Part shown: positions 11,039-20,722 of the stretch, one piece after another
How the letters are laid out: every line of letters starts with the position of its first letter
Position numbering within the stretch: the first letter of the stretch is position 1
Assembly (NCBI RefSeq): GCF_030316895.1
Contig: NZ_JASZYV010000001.1
Span: forward strand, 806,001-870,000
Length of the DNA: 64,000 bases
From: Variovorax dokdonensis
GTDB lineage: Bacteria; Pseudomonadota; Gammaproteobacteria; Burkholderiales; Burkholderiaceae_C
Reading direction: 5' to 3'
The notes under the pieces: generated by a model
The model's database searches: none
What the model was told of the DNA's origin: nothing
The model's input: only the letters and a program-made list of their open reading frames with translations
Position numbers and translations under genes: made by a program

Positions 11039-12349
11039 TCAGCGCTGTGCCATCGGCTTGACGTCGCGACGCGGCGAGCCTTCGAACAACTGGCGGGGGC
11101 GGCCGATCTTGTAGTCTGGGTCGCCGATCATTTCGTTGAGCTGGGCGATCCAGCCCACAGTGCGGGCCAGCGCGAAGATGGCGGTGAACAGCGGCACCGG
11201 GATGCCGATGGCGCGCTGCACGATGCCGGAGTAGAAGTCGACGTTCGGGTAGAGCTTGCGCGAGACGAAGTATTCGTCTTCCAACGCGATCTTCTCCAGG
11301 GCCATGGCCAGCTTGAACAGCGGGTCGTTTTCCAGGCCCAGTTCGCCCAGCACTTCCTTGCAGGTTTCCTGCATGAGCTTGGCGCGCGGGTCGTAGTTCT
11401 TGTACACGCGGTGGCCAAAGCCCATCAGGCGCACGCTGCTGTTCTTGTCCTTGACCTGCTTGATGAACTCGCCGATCTTCTCGACGCCACCCGCCTTCTG
11501 GATGTCGTAGAGCATGTTGAGCGCCGCCTCGTTGGCGCCGCCGTGAGCGGGGCCCCACAGGCATGCCACGCCGGCAGCGATGGCCGCGAAGGGGTTGGTG
11601 CCCGACGAGCCGCACAGGCGCACGGTCGAGGTGGAAGCGTTCTGCTCGTGGTCGGCGTGCAGGATGAAGATGCGGTCGAGCGCGCGCTCGAGCACCGGGC
11701 TGACCTTGTATTCCTCGCACGGGGTGGCAAACATCATGTGCAGGAAGTTGCCGGCGTAGCTCAGGTCGTTGCGCGGGTACATGTACGGCTGACCGATCGT
11801 GTACTTGTAGGCCATCGCCACGAGCGTCGGCATCTTGGCAATCAGGCGCACGGCGGCAATCTCGCGGTGCTTCGGATTGTTGATGTCGGTGCTGTCGTGA
11901 TAGAAGGCCGACAGAGCGCCCACCAGGCCGGTCATGATGGCCATCGGGTGCGCATCGCGGCGGAAGCCGCGCAGGAAGAACTGCATCTGCTCGTTGACCA
12001 TGGTGTGGTGCGTCACCAGGTCGTCGAACTTGGTCTTCTGCTCGGCGTTGGGCAGGTCACCGTAAAGCAGCAGGTGGCAGGTGTCCAGGAAGTCGCAGTT
12101 GGTCGCCAACTGCTCGATCGGGTAGCCGCGATACAGCAGTTCGCCCTTGTCGCCATCGATGAAGGTGATGGCGGACTCGCACGACGCGGTCGACATGAAT
12201 CCCGGGTCGTAGGTGAACATTCCCGTCTGCGCGTACAGCTTGCGGATGTCGATCACGTCGGGGCCCATCGTGCCCTTGTAGATCGGCAGGTCGACGTTTT
12301 GGCCGCCGTTGCTGAACGACAGGGTGGCCTTGGTATCGGAGGCTTTCAT
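11039..12349 (-). CDS. gltA: Citrate synthase (type I/II, hexameric class)
   Basis: Condenses oxaloacetate with acetyl-CoA to citrate, the entry step of the TCA cycle. It is 436 aa from the ATG ending at 12349. An upstream in-frame extension overlaps sdhE and is rejected because [12 protein letters not shown] is a typical N-terminus. The catalytic segments are visible: [26 protein letters not shown] and [14 protein letters not shown]. It is the last gene of sdhC-sdhD-sdhA-sdhB-sdhE-gltA, 58 bp after sdhE, and ends at a strong hairpin. Confidence 0.97.
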   Translation of the reverse strand: MKASDTKATLSFSNGGQNVDLPIYKGTMGPDVIDIRKLYAQTGMFTYDPGFMSTASCESAITFIDGDKGELLYRGYPIEQLATNCDFLDTCHLLLYGDLPNAEQKTKFDDLVTHHTMVNEQMQFFLRGFRRDAHPMAIMTGLVGALSAFYHDSTDINNPKHREIAAVRLIAKMPTLVAMAYKYTIGQPYMYPRNDLSYAGNFLHMMFATPCEEYKVSPVLERALDRIFILHADHEQNASTSTVRLCGSSGTNPFAAIAAGVACLWGPAHGGANEAALNMLYDIQKAGGVEKIGEFIKQVKDKNSSVRLMGFGHRVYKNYDPRAKLMQETCKEVLGELGLENDPLFKLAMALEKIALEDEYFVSRKLYPNVDFYSGIVQRAIGIPVPLFTAIFALARTVGWIAQLNEMIGDPDYKIGRPRQLFEGSPRRDVKPMAQR

Positions 12350-12407
12350 GGCTGGGTCTTTCTCTCGGGAAGGGGTGAACTGGAAGAACTGGATGGAGGG
12401 ATGCGGA

Positions 12408-12692
12408 TCAATTGCGAAGCATCTGCAAGACTTGCACCACGCCGGCACCGGCCAGGTCTGGCTCGGGCTCCTTTCTGCGCAGCAAGAGATCCAGAAGGTC
12501 GTTGTCCGACAGATCCATCAATGTCTCCAGCGCCTGCGCCTGGCCCATGGTGAGGGAGGCTTCGTATTGCTCGAAGAACCGGGCAATGAACAGGTCGTTT
12601 TCCAGCAAGCCGCGCCGGCAGCGCCACTTGAGCCGGCTCAACGCACGGACGTCGATCGGCTGGTCAAGGGGCGAGGCGGCTTGCGCTTGCAT
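12408..12692 (-). CDS. sdhE: Succinate dehydrogenase flavinylation factor SdhE
   Basis: A 94-aa member of the SdhE/YgfY (Sdh5) family, the assembly factor that promotes covalent attachment of FAD to SdhA. The conserved RGLLE motif is at residues 27-31 ([10 protein letters not shown]), followed by the helical [16 protein letters not shown] stretch. It is encoded between sdhB (21 bp) and gltA (58 bp), fitting co-expression with its client enzyme. A short Ala/Gln-rich N-terminus precedes the core. Confidence 0.93.
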   Translation of the reverse strand: MQAQAASPLDQPIDVRALSRLKWRCRRGLLENDLFIARFFEQYEASLTMGQAQALETLMDLSDNDLLDLLLRRKEPEPDLAGAGVVQVLQMLRN

Positions 12693-12713
12693 GATGGTGG
12701 TGGGTCTTTCGGA

Positions 12714-13415
12714 TCAGATGGCGCGGCGCACCATCAGTTCCTTGATCTTGCCGATGGCTTGCGTGGGGTTCAGGCCCTTGGGGCAAACGTCCACGCAGTT
12801 CATGATGGTGTGGCAACGGAACAGGCGGTAGGGATCCTCGAGGTTGTCCAGGCGCTCGCCGGTGTGGTCGTCGCGGCTGTCGGCGATGAACCGGTAAGCC
12901 TGCAGCAAGCCGGCGGGCCCCACGAACTTGTCGGGATTCCACCAGAAGCTGGGGCAGCTGGTGGAGCAGCTCGCGCACAGAATGCACTCGTAGAGGCCGT
13001 TGAGCTCTTCGCGTTCCTCGGGCGACTGCAGGCGCTCCTTTTCGGGGGGCAGCGTGTCGTTCTGGAGATACGGCTTGATCGAATGGTACTGGTTGAAGAA
13101 CTGCGTCATGTCCACGATCAGGTCGCGCACCACCGGCAGGCCCGGCAGCGGCTTGAGCACGACGGTGCCCGTGAGCGTGTTCATGTTGGTCAGGCAGGCC
13201 AGACCGTTCTTGCCGTTGATGTTCATGGCGTCCGAACCGCACACGCCTTCGCGGCAGGAGCGGCGGAAGGCCAGAGTCGGGTCTTGTGCCTTGAGCTTGA
13301 TCAGGGCGTCCAGCAGCATGCGCTCGTGACCATCGAGTTCGATCTCGATGGTTTGCATGTACGGCTTGTCGTCCTTGTCCGGGTCGTAGCGGTAGATCTG
13401 GAAAGTGCGCTTCAT
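12714..13415 (-). CDS. sdhB: Succinate dehydrogenase iron-sulfur subunit
   Basis: Electron-transfer subunit of respiratory complex II. In 233 aa it carries the three expected cluster motifs: the [2Fe-2S] set in [18 protein letters not shown] plus a later cysteine, the [4Fe-4S] set in [17 protein letters not shown], and the [3Fe-4S] set in [17 protein letters not shown]. It follows sdhA by 31 bp and precedes sdhE. Length and cysteine spacing match proteobacterial SdhB. Confidence 0.97.
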   Translation of the reverse strand: MKRTFQIYRYDPDKDDKPYMQTIEIELDGHERMLLDALIKLKAQDPTLAFRRSCREGVCGSDAMNINGKNGLACLTNMNTLTGTVVLKPLPGLPVVRDLIVDMTQFFNQYHSIKPYLQNDTLPPEKERLQSPEEREELNGLYECILCASCSTSCPSFWWNPDKFVGPAGLLQAYRFIADSRDDHTGERLDNLEDPYRLFRCHTIMNCVDVCPKGLNPTQAIGKIKELMVRRAI

Positions 13416-13446
13416 CGTTGGGAACCTTGTTCTTGGTCGTGCGGCA

Positions 13447-15258
13447 TCAGAAGGTGCGGACCTTGGGCGGAACCGAGTCCACCGTCAGGGGCTTGAGCTT
13501 CACCGGCTTGTAGCTGAGGCTGTTGCTTTCGCTGTGCCACAGGGTGTGCTTCATCCAGTTGGCGTCGTCGCGGCCCAGCGGCGCGACCGGATCGTCGGCC
13601 GGACGCTCGTAGTCTTCGACCGTGTGGGCGCCTCGGCACTCCTTGCGGGCGGCGGCCGAAACCATCGTCGCCTGGGCGGCCTCGATGAGGTTCTCGACCT
13701 CAAGCGCCTCGATGCGGGCGGTGTTGAACACGCGGGACTTGTCCTTGAGCGTGATGCCGCCCACGCGCTCGCGCACCTCGGCGATCTTGGCCACGCCTTC
13801 GTCCATCGAAGCCTGCGTGCGGAACACGGCGGCGTGCGATTGCATGGTGGCGCGAATCTCGCCGGCCACGTCCTGCGCGTAGATGCCGTCGCTCGAGTTC
13901 TCGAGGCGGTTCAGGCGCTCCAGCGTCCGGTCCGCGGCATCGGCCGGCAGGGGCTTGTGTTCCTTGTTCTTCTCGTGGAACTGCACGATGTGGTTGCCAG
14001 CCGCGCGACCGAACACCAGCAGGTCGAGCAGCGAGTTGGTGCCCAGACGGTTGGCGCCGTGCACGCTCACGCAAGAGCATTCGCCGACCGCATAGAGGCC
14101 GTTGACCGCCACGCTGGCGTTGGAGGCGTCCTGGATCACGACCTGGCCATTGATGTTGGTCGGGATGCCGCCCATCTGGTAGTGGATGGTGGGCACCACC
14201 GGGATCGGCTCCTTGGTGATGTCCACGTTGGCGAAGTTCACGCCAATCTCGAACACAGAGGGCAGGCGCTTGTGGATGGTGTCGGCACCCAGGTGGTCCA
14301 GCTTGAGCAGCACGTAGTCCTTGTTGGGACCGCAGCCGCGGCCTTCCTTGATCTCCTGGTCCATCGAGCGCGAGACGAAGTCGCGTGGCGCGAGGTCCTT
14401 CAGCACAGGCGCGTAACGCTCCATGAAGCGCTCGCCGTTGCTGTTGAGCAGGATGGCGCCTTCACCACGGCAGCCTTCGGTCAGCAGAACACCCGCGCCG
14501 GCCACGCCGGTGGGGTGGAACTGCCAGAACTCCATGTCCTGCAGCGGGATGCCGGCGCGAGCGGCCATGCCCAGGCCGTCGCCGGTATTGATGAACGCGT
14601 TGGTCGAGGCGGCGAAGATGCGGCCGGCGCCGCCGGTGGCCAGCAGCACGGTCTTGGCCTGCAGGATGTGCAGGTCGCCGGTTTCCATCTCTAGCGCGGT
14701 CACGCCAACCACATCGCCTTCGGAATCGCGGATCAGGTCGAGCGCCATCCATTCCACGAAGAACTGGGTGCGGGCCGACACGTTCTGTTGGTAGAGCGTG
14801 TGCAGCATGGCATGGCCAGTGCGGTCGGCTGCGGCGCAGGCGCGCTGCACGGGCTTTTCGCCGTAGTTGGCGGTGTGGCCACCGAACGGGCGCTGGTAGA
14901 TGGTGCCGTCGGCATTGCGGTCGAAGGGCATGCCGAAGTGCTCGAGCTCGTAGACCACCTTGGGTGCTTCACGGCACATGAACTCGATCGCATCCTGGTC
15001 GCCCAGCCAGTCGGAGCCCTTGATCGTGTCGTAGAAGTGGTAGTGCCAGTTGTCCTCGCTCATGTTGCCCAGCGATGCGCCGACGCCGCCTTGCGCAGCG
15101 ACGGTGTGCGAGCGGGTGGGGAACACCTTGGAGAGGACGGCGACATTCAGGCCGGCGCGGGCCAGCTGCAGCGAGGCACGCATGCCCGAGCCGCCGGCAC
15201 CGATGATGACGACGTCGAACTTGCGCGTGGTGATTTGGTCTTTGGTGTAGTTCGTCAT
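13447..15258 (-). CDS. sdhA: Succinate dehydrogenase flavoprotein subunit
   Basis: Catalytic FAD subunit of complex II, oxidising succinate to fumarate on the cytoplasmic face. It is 603 aa from the ATG ending at 15258. The longer frame upstream is antisense to sdhD. The Rossmann motif [18 protein letters not shown] is at the N-terminus. [16 protein letters not shown] holds the histidine that binds FAD covalently. [11 protein letters not shown] and the C-terminal capping domain are present. It starts 5 bp after sdhD. Confidence 0.98.
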   Translation of the reverse strand: MTNYTKDQITTRKFDVVIIGAGGSGMRASLQLARAGLNVAVLSKVFPTRSHTVAAQGGVGASLGNMSEDNWHYHFYDTIKGSDWLGDQDAIEFMCREAPKVVYELEHFGMPFDRNADGTIYQRPFGGHTANYGEKPVQRACAAADRTGHAMLHTLYQQNVSARTQFFVEWMALDLIRDSEGDVVGVTALEMETGDLHILQAKTVLLATGGAGRIFAASTNAFINTGDGLGMAARAGIPLQDMEFWQFHPTGVAGAGVLLTEGCRGEGAILLNSNGERFMERYAPVLKDLAPRDFVSRSMDQEIKEGRGCGPNKDYVLLKLDHLGADTIHKRLPSVFEIGVNFANVDITKEPIPVVPTIHYQMGGIPTNINGQVVIQDASNASVAVNGLYAVGECSCVSVHGANRLGTNSLLDLLVFGRAAGNHIVQFHEKNKEHKPLPADAADRTLERLNRLENSSDGIYAQDVAGEIRATMQSHAAVFRTQASMDEGVAKIAEVRERVGGITLKDKSRVFNTARIEALEVENLIEAAQATMVSAAARKECRGAHTVEDYERPADDPVAPLGRDDANWMKHTLWHSESNSLSYKPVKLKPLTVDSVPPKVRTF

Positions 15259-15263
15259 GGGGT

Positions 15264-15629
15264 TCAGACTCTCCAGAGCACTTGAATGGCCCAACCCGCA
15301 CAACCGACAAGCCAGACGATGGTGAAGATTTGCAGGGCGAGCCGCATGCCGACGGACTGCACGTAGTCCATCCAGACATCGCGCATGCCCACCCACACGT
15401 GGTAGAGAAGCGAAACGATCACGGAGAAGGTCAGCACCTTCATCCATTGCGAAGAGAAGATGCCCGCCCACTTGTCGTAGCCGATCGGGCCGCGCGAGAA
15501 GAGCACCTGTGCCAGCAGCACGAGGGTGAAGATGGCCATGAGGCCGCCGGTGACGCGCTGCGCGAGCCAGTCACGCAAGCCGTAGTGCGCGCCGACGACG
15601 GTGCGCTTGGAGCCGTAGTTGATTGCCAT
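15264..15629 (-). CDS. sdhD: Succinate dehydrogenase membrane anchor subunit
   Basis: A 121-aa hydrophobic subunit with three transmembrane helices (about residues 28-48, 60-85 and 95-118), anchoring SdhAB and contributing to haem b and quinone sites. Family features include YGLRDWLAQRVTGGLMA near the N-terminus and a histidine in LLYHVWVGMRDVWMDYV. It lies between sdhC (18 bp) and sdhA (5 bp). Confidence 0.94.
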   Translation of the reverse strand: MAINYGSKRTVVGAHYGLRDWLAQRVTGGLMAIFTLVLLAQVLFSRGPIGYDKWAGIFSSQWMKVLTFSVIVSLLYHVWVGMRDVWMDYVQSVGMRLALQIFTIVWLVGCAGWAIQVLWRV

Positions 15630-15647
15630 GTCGGTGTCTCCTTGGGC

Positions 15648-16091
15648 TCAGTAGGCGCCGAACAGCTTGAGGCCCAGCACGATCGTGAGCAGCACGCTCG
15701 CGGCCAGGGTGAAGAGGGCAGAGCTGCGGCCGAACTGCTTGGTGACCGCGCTGTGGCTCATGTCCATCCACAGGTGGCGCAGGCCGGCGATGAAGTGATG
15801 CAGGTAGGCCCAGATCAGCGCGAGTGCCACCAGCTTGACGAACCAGCCCGGAACAAAAGAAAAGCCGCTGTTGAAGACGGCCTTGAATCGCTCGAACGAG
15901 ACTTCAGATGACACGGACGTATCGAACATCCAGATGATGAAGGGCATCAGGATGAACATGATCACGCCGCTGACGCGATGCAGGATCGAGACGATGCCGG
16001 CGGGCGGCAGACGGTACGTGCGAACGTCGGTGAAGACGTTGATGTTTCTGAATTCGCGCCGCGGCGATCGGGGATTTGCAAGCTCTGTCAT
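15648..16091 (-). CDS. sdhC: Succinate dehydrogenase cytochrome b556 subunit
   Basis: A 147-aa membrane subunit of complex II and first gene of the sdh operon. The quinone-site segment LPPAGIVSILHRVSGV precedes helix 1. The haem-ligand region HHFIAGLRHLWMDMS lies between helices 2 and 3, and a final helix ends the protein. Upstream (16092-16218) a TAGAAT -10-like element on the minus strand lies at 16154-16159, but the -35 is poor. The operon could also receive transcription from gntR, 127 bp upstream in the same direction. Confidence 0.95.
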   Translation of the reverse strand: MTELANPRSPRREFRNINVFTDVRTYRLPPAGIVSILHRVSGVIMFILMPFIIWMFDTSVSSEVSFERFKAVFNSGFSFVPGWFVKLVALALIWAYLHHFIAGLRHLWMDMSHSAVTKQFGRSSALFTLAASVLLTIVLGLKLFGAY

Positions 16092-16218
16092 GGGGACTTT
16101 CGTGGCTTTTTTCGAGGGACGGCTTGTCTTCGCTGAGAAGTAACCAACCTAAAATTCTATTGCAATGCACCATCGGACTGCACGTTCGTGTGTGACAGCC
16201 CGAGTCCTTCGCTCATGT

Positions 16219-16980
16219 TCATCCGAGTTCATTGTGGTAATGATGGGTGTCGGTGCGATAAAGGCCGCGCCGCAATTCCATCGGCGTGTCGTGGTAGGTG
16301 AAGGCCACGCGCTCCACGCTCAGCAGCGGCGTGGACGTGTCAACCGCGAGCAATGAAGCCTGCTGTGCATCCGGCAGTACCGCGCGCAGCCTTTCCGTGG
16401 CGCGCACCATGCGCACGCCGAATTCGGTCTCGAACAAGGCGTACATCGCGCCGTGCCACTCTTCCAGTCGCTCTGCCGTGAGGCCCTTGAAGGCATTGCC
16501 CGGCAACCACAGGTCTTCGAGGATGGTGGGAACGCCGCCATAGGCCAGCACGCGGCGAACCTGCACGACGGTGTCGCCGGTGCGCAGCGTCAATGCCCGC
16601 GCCACGTCTGCGGATGCGCGCAGGCGCCGGCATTCGATGATGGTGCGCACGGCCGGGCCTTCTGCCGTGACGTCGCCGTCATCCGGTACCAGCTTGAGAA
16701 AGCGGTACTGCATGTGATGTTCGGCGTGTGTGGCGACGAAGGTGCCCTTGCCCTGGCGCCGCACCACGAGGTTCTCGGCAGCCAGTTCGTCGATCGCCTT
16801 GCGCATCGTCCCCTGGCTCACGCCGAATCGTGCAGCCAGGTCGGATTCGCTGGGGATCGGCTCGCCCGGCTTCCATTCGCCCGCCTGCAGCAGACGCAGG
16901 ATGAGCACCTTGATCTGCTGATACAGCGGACTGAAGGAGGGCGCCGAAGGCTCGGCCAGGGGGGAGGGGACGTTCGACAT
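16219..16980 (-). CDS. GntR/HutC-family transcriptional regulator
   Basis: A 253-aa repressor-type regulator: N-terminal GntR winged helix (about residues 20-85; PLYQQIKVLILRLLQAGEW, then SESDLAARFGVSQGTMRKAI and the wing RQGKGTFV). A UTRA ligand-binding domain of the HutC subfamily follows (IIECRRLRASADVARAL, then VVQVRRVLAYGGVP). The start is the ATG ending at 16980; the longer frame crosses the intergenic region. It lies between sdhC (same strand) and mdh (divergent) and probably controls one or both, with itself, through the palindrome at 17022-17033. The effector is unknown. Confidence 0.9.
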   Translation of the reverse strand: MSNVPSPLAEPSAPSFSPLYQQIKVLILRLLQAGEWKPGEPIPSESDLAARFGVSQGTMRKAIDELAAENLVVRRQGKGTFVATHAEHHMQYRFLKLVPDDGDVTAEGPAVRTIIECRRLRASADVARALTLRTGDTVVQVRRVLAYGGVPTILEDLWLPGNAFKGLTAERLEEWHGAMYALFETEFGVRMVRATERLRAVLPDAQQASLLAVDTSTPLLSVERVAFTYHDTPMELRRGLYRTDTHHYHNELG

Positions 16981-17018
16981 GAAGGAGTCTGCAGCGCCGG
17001 CGGCGCGCGCAACAGGGC

Positions 17019-17041
17019 GTATCTTATATAAGACATAAGAC
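17019..17041. promoter_or_regulatory. Probable GntR operator between gntR and mdh
   Basis: A perfect 12-bp palindrome, TCTTATATAAGA (17022-17033), sits inside GTATCTTATATAAGAC. A second half-site, CATAAGAC, follows directly. The outer GT...AC ends match the general HutC/GntR operator style. It is AT-rich against the GC-rich background, 42 bp upstream of the gntR ATG in the divergent gntR-mdh region. No second copy was noticed elsewhere in the window. Confidence 0.6.
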
Positions 17042-17215
17042 AGGCGCCACCCTTGGGCCGAATCGGCATAGAATCGCAGTCTTTTCGCGCCGGGTGCCCC
17101 GGGGCATGCGCGGATGCATCGGCGGCATGTGTGAAATGCATGCTCGGATGCGAAGTGCCTGGGGCCTCCCGCTGATCGAAATGCCCTCTTTCCCATCACT
17201 TCTGGAGTGCCTCCC

Positions 17216-18202
17216 ATGAGCAAGAAGCCCGTTCGCGTTGCCGTCACCGGCGCCGCCGGCCAGATCGGCTATGCCCTGTTGTTCCGTATTGCCTCGGGCG
17301 AAATGCTCGGCAAGGACCAGCCCGTCATCCTGCAACTGCTGGAAATCCCAGACGAGAAGGCTCAGAAGGCGCTCAAGGGCGTGATCATGGAGCTCGAGGA
17401 CTGCGCCTTCCCGCTGCTGGCTGGCGTCATCCCCACGGGCGACCCGCTGGTGGCCTTCAAGGATGCCGACTACGCCCTGCTCGTGGGTGCCCGTCCGCGC
17501 GGCCCCGGCATGGAACGCGCCGACCTCCTGGCCGCCAATGCCCAGATCTTCACGGCCCAAGGCAAGGCTCTGGACCAGGTTGCCAGCCGCGACGTCAAGG
17601 TGCTGGTGGTCGGCAATCCGGCCAACACCAACGCCTACATCGCCATGAAGAGCGCGCCCAGCCTGCCGCGCGAGAACTTCACCGCCATGCTGCGCCTGGA
17701 TCACAACCGCGCTGCGAGCCAGATTGCCGCCAAGACCGGCAAGGCCGTGGGCGACATCGAGAAGCTGACCGTGTGGGGCAACCACTCGCCCACCATGTAC
17801 GCCGACTACCGCTTCGCCACCATCGGCGGCGCGAGCGTCAAGGACCTGATCAACGACCAGGTCTGGAACGCCGATACCTTCCTGCCCACCGTGGGCAAGC
17901 GTGGCGCAGCCATCATCGACGCACGCGGACTGTCGTCGGCAGCCTCGGCCGCCAACGCCGCCATCGACCACATGCGCGATTGGGCCCTGGGCTCGAACGG
18001 CAAGTGGGTCACGATGGGTGTTCCTTCGAATGGCGAATACGGCATTCCCAAGGACGTGATCTTCGGCTTCCCGGTCACCACCGAGAACGGCAAGTACAAG
18101 ATCATCGAAGGCCTCGAGATCGACGCGTTCAGCCAGGAGCGCATCAACAAGACGCTGGCCGAGCTGCAAGGCGAGCAAGACGGCGTCAAGCATCTGCTGT
18201 AA
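17216..18202 (+). CDS. mdh: Malate dehydrogenase
   Basis: Oxidises malate to oxaloacetate with NAD+. It is 328 aa, of the longer cytosolic-like class common in Betaproteobacteria. The NAD-binding loop is [13 protein letters not shown]; the substrate arginine loop is [15 protein letters not shown]; and the active site comprises [11 protein letters not shown] and [10 protein letters not shown] (catalytic histidine). The ATG at 17216 was chosen because TGGAG at 17203-17207 is well placed for it; a GTG at 17207 is less likely. It heads the plus-strand run mdh-tam-citE-like, divergent from gntR. Confidence 0.97.
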   Translation: MSKKPVRVAVTGAAGQIGYALLFRIASGEMLGKDQPVILQLLEIPDEKAQKALKGVIMELEDCAFPLLAGVIPTGDPLVAFKDADYALLVGARPRGPGMERADLLAANAQIFTAQGKALDQVASRDVKVLVVGNPANTNAYIAMKSAPSLPRENFTAMLRLDHNRAASQIAAKTGKAVGDIEKLTVWGNHSPTMYADYRFATIGGASVKDLINDQVWNADTFLPTVGKRGAAIIDARGLSSAASAANAAIDHMRDWALGSNGKWVTMGVPSNGEYGIPKDVIFGFPVTTENGKYKIIEGLEIDAFSQERINKTLAELQGEQDGVKHLL

Positions 18203-18215
18203 GCCAAGCGCCTGC

Positions 18216-18998
18216 ATGGCCGACTGGAACCCCTCGCTCTACTCTCGTTACGAGGACGAGCGAACCCGCCCGGCGCGCGACCTGCTCGCGCGCGTGCCGC
18301 TCCAGTCGGCCGCGCTGGCCTTTGATCTGGGCTGCGGCCCAGGCAACTCGACCGAATTGCTGGTCGAACGGTTTCCCGATGCCGACGTGGTCGGCACCGA
18401 CAATTCCCCCGCCATGCTCGATGCCGCGCGCGAGCGCGTGCCCAAGGCGCGCTTCGAGTTGAGCGACATCGCCTCCTGGCGGCCCGAAGTCCGCCCGACC
18501 CTGATCTACGCCAATGCGGTGCTTCAATGGGTCCCCGACCATGCGACGCTTCTGCCTCGCCTGCTCGACGCGCTGGCCCCGGGCGGCGTGCTGGCCATCC
18601 AGATGCCAGACAACCGCGACGAGCCGACCCATCGCCTGATGCGCGAAGTGGCGGCCTTGCCAGAGTTCGCGCAACAGATCGGCGACTACACCCGCCTGCG
18701 TACCGAACTGCTCGGGCTGCAGGGCTACTACGACCTGCTGGCGCCAATGGCCGAGCACTTCGACATCTGGCGCACCACTTATCAGCATCCCATGGCTTCC
18801 GCCGCTTCGATCGTCGAATGGGTGCGCAGCACGGGCCTGCGTCCTTTCATCGACCCGCTCTCGCCGCCGCTGCGCGAGCGATTCCTCGCCGAGTACGAAC
18901 GCCGCGTTGCCGATGCCTATCCGGTGCGTGCGGATGGCCAGCGTCTGCTGGCTTTTCCGCGCCTGTTCATCGTCGCCACCCGTTCGAGCGCCGCATGA
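18216..18998 (+). CDS. tam: Trans-aconitate 2-methyltransferase
   Basis: A class I SAM-dependent methyltransferase of 260 aa. Motif I is [16 protein letters not shown] (about residues 35-50), the motif II acid region is [14 protein letters not shown], and [12 protein letters not shown] is characteristic of Tam. In E. coli, Tam methylates trans-aconitate, a spontaneous isomer of cis-aconitate that inhibits aconitase. Its place 13 bp after mdh and upstream of acnB supports that role. It overlaps the next gene by 4 bp (ATGA), so the two are translationally coupled. Confidence 0.88.
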   Translation: MADWNPSLYSRYEDERTRPARDLLARVPLQSAALAFDLGCGPGNSTELLVERFPDADVVGTDNSPAMLDAARERVPKARFELSDIASWRPEVRPTLIYANAVLQWVPDHATLLPRLLDALAPGGVLAIQMPDNRDEPTHRLMREVAALPEFAQQIGDYTRLRTELLGLQGYYDLLAPMAEHFDIWRTTYQHPMASAASIVEWVRSTGLRPFIDPLSPPLRERFLAEYERRVADAYPVRADGQRLLAFPRLFIVATRSSAA

Positions 18999-19987
18999 CT
19001 GAAGCTGTCTTCCACCATCCCCGCCAGGTGCTGCTGGGTGCTCAGGCTGGCGCCGTGGCGCTGCCCGTCTGCGACCACTACAGCGGCGTCGAAGTGCGGA
19101 TGAAGAAGAGCCTTGCCTTGCAGGCCGAGATGGCCGCCGAGTTCGGCGCCTGCGTCTTCGACGTCACGCTCGATTGCGAGGACGGTGCACCGGTGGGCGG
19201 CGAGGCTGAACATGCCGCACTGGTGACCGAACTGGCGCTTGCCGCAGCCCCAGGCATGCGCGTCGCCGTGCGGGTGCATCCGGTCGACCATCCGGCATTC
19301 GATGCCGACGTGGCTGCCATCGTCGGGCGAGCCGGCCAGCGCCTCTGTCACCTCATGGTTCCCAAGGTGGATTCGCTGTCCGATGTGGTGCGTGCCGCTG
19401 AAGCCCTCGACGCGGCCGGCGCTTCGCAGTTGCCGTTGCAGGTGCTGATCGAATCGCCCCTGGCCGTTCGCAATGCCTTCGACATCGCCTCGCATCCGAG
19501 AGTGCAGTCGCTCAGCTTCGGCTTGATGGATTTCGTTTCCGCCCATGCCGGTGCGATTCCCGCCGATGGCATGGGCTCGGCTGGCCAGTTCAGCCATCCG
19601 CTGGTGGTTCGGGCCAAGCTCGAGATCGCCTCTGCTGCGCATGCGTTCGGCAAAGTGCCGTCGCATTGCGTGGTCACCGAGTTCAGCGACGCCAACGCCA
19701 TGAGCGCCGCGGCCCGTCGCGCCGCCGATGAGTTCGGCTACACCCGCATGTGGAGCATCCACCCCAGCCAGATCCGCCCCATCCTCGAAGCGTTCGCGCC
19801 CGGCGAGCGGCAGATCGACGAGGCCGTGAGCATCATGGATGCCGCGATCCGGGCAGATTGGGCGCCCATCAGTTTCCAGGGAGTGCTGCACGATCGTGCG
19901 AGCTATCGGCTGTATTGGCAGGTACTCGAACGCGCGCACGCGACCGGCCGCAAGCTGCCCGAAGTGGCGCAAGCCTGGTTCCTTTGA
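18995..19987 (+). CDS. HpcH/HpaI aldolase / CitE-like acyl-CoA lyase
   Basis: A 330-aa protein of the CitE-like branch of the HpcH/HpaI TIM-barrel family. It shows FDVTLDCEDGAPVGGEAEHA (acid and CoA region), RVAVRVHPVDHPAFDAD, HLMVPKVDS, LQVLIESPLAVRNAF (metal glutamate) and FGLMDFVSAHAG. No citD, citF or citX lies nearby, so it is not part of a citrate lyase complex. Known relatives act on malyl-, citramalyl- or beta-methylmalyl-CoA, or as malyl-CoA thioesterases. Which one applies cannot be decided here. It overlaps tam by 4 bp within the TCA cluster. Confidence 0.82.
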   Translation: MTEAVFHHPRQVLLGAQAGAVALPVCDHYSGVEVRMKKSLALQAEMAAEFGACVFDVTLDCEDGAPVGGEAEHAALVTELALAAAPGMRVAVRVHPVDHPAFDADVAAIVGRAGQRLCHLMVPKVDSLSDVVRAAEALDAAGASQLPLQVLIESPLAVRNAFDIASHPRVQSLSFGLMDFVSAHAGAIPADGMGSAGQFSHPLVVRAKLEIASAAHAFGKVPSHCVVTEFSDANAMSAAARRAADEFGYTRMWSIHPSQIRPILEAFAPGERQIDEAVSIMDAAIRADWAPISFQGVLHDRASYRLYWQVLERAHATGRKLPEVAQAWFL

Positions 19988-20051
19988 TCAATCCGACCTA
20001 CCGCATCAAAATTTCAGGCCCAGCCTGTTCTCGAAGAAGGAAATCCGACCC

Positions 20052-20633
20052 ATGAAGAAGCTTCTCCTCGTTGCTGCGCTTGCCGCCGCACTGCCGTTCT
20101 CGGCCATGGCTCAATCCGGCAGCACGAGCGGCACCGCCGCCAAGTCCGCGAAGCCCGCACCCTACAAGCCGCCGACCAAGGCCAAGCAGGCGACGCAAAA
20201 GGTCGTGCCCAAGCCGATCATCAAGTCGCTCGAAGAGAACAAGCCGATCGCCGACGACCCCAACGTGGTGCTGACCCCGGAAGACCTGGAAGCCGCGCGC
20301 GCAGTGATCACCGGAAAGATCCCCTGCGAACTGGGCTCCAGCGTCGACATCGTGGCCGACCCCGCCAAGGAAGGCTACTTCACCCTGACCCACGAGAAGG
20401 TGCGCTATCGCATGCATCCGGTCAGCAGCCGCACCGGCGCCGTGCGCCTCGAAGATCCCCGCCAGGAAGCCATGTGGCTGCAACTGGGCAACAAGTCCAT
20501 GTTGATGAGCCAGAAGAAGGGCGAACGCCTGGCTGACGAATGCAAGGCTGCGGCGCAGGTAGCGGTCGAGGAAGAAATGAAGAAGAACCCGCCCAAGGCC
20601 CTGTTCGAAGGCGCCGACGCTCCCAAGAAGTAA
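20052..20633 (+). CDS. Conserved periplasmic protein of unknown function
   Basis: A 193-aa protein with a clear Sec signal peptide, MKKLLLVAALAAALPFSAMA (cleavage likely after AMA-Q). A lysine/proline/alanine-rich linker follows (about residues 22-58), then a compact domain from about residue 70 with one conserved-looking PCELG cysteine and YFTLTHEKVRYRMHPVSSRT. The family is not recognised. It sits between the CitE-like gene (64 bp) and acnB (89 bp) on the same strand, so it may be co-transcribed with TCA genes although it is exported. The ATG at 20052 is fixed by the signal peptide. Confidence 0.8.
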   Translation: MKKLLLVAALAAALPFSAMAQSGSTSGTAAKSAKPAPYKPPTKAKQATQKVVPKPIIKSLEENKPIADDPNVVLTPEDLEAARAVITGKIPCELGSSVDIVADPAKEGYFTLTHEKVRYRMHPVSSRTGAVRLEDPRQEAMWLQLGNKSMLMSQKKGERLADECKAAAQVAVEEEMKKNPPKALFEGADAPKK

Positions 20634-20722
20634 CAGCGCGAAACTGAATTTGCCCCACGGCGACGGCGGCCCGCCTTTTGCTTCCAGGCCGCCCACACCT
20701 CAAGTCCCCCGGAGAGAAGAAT

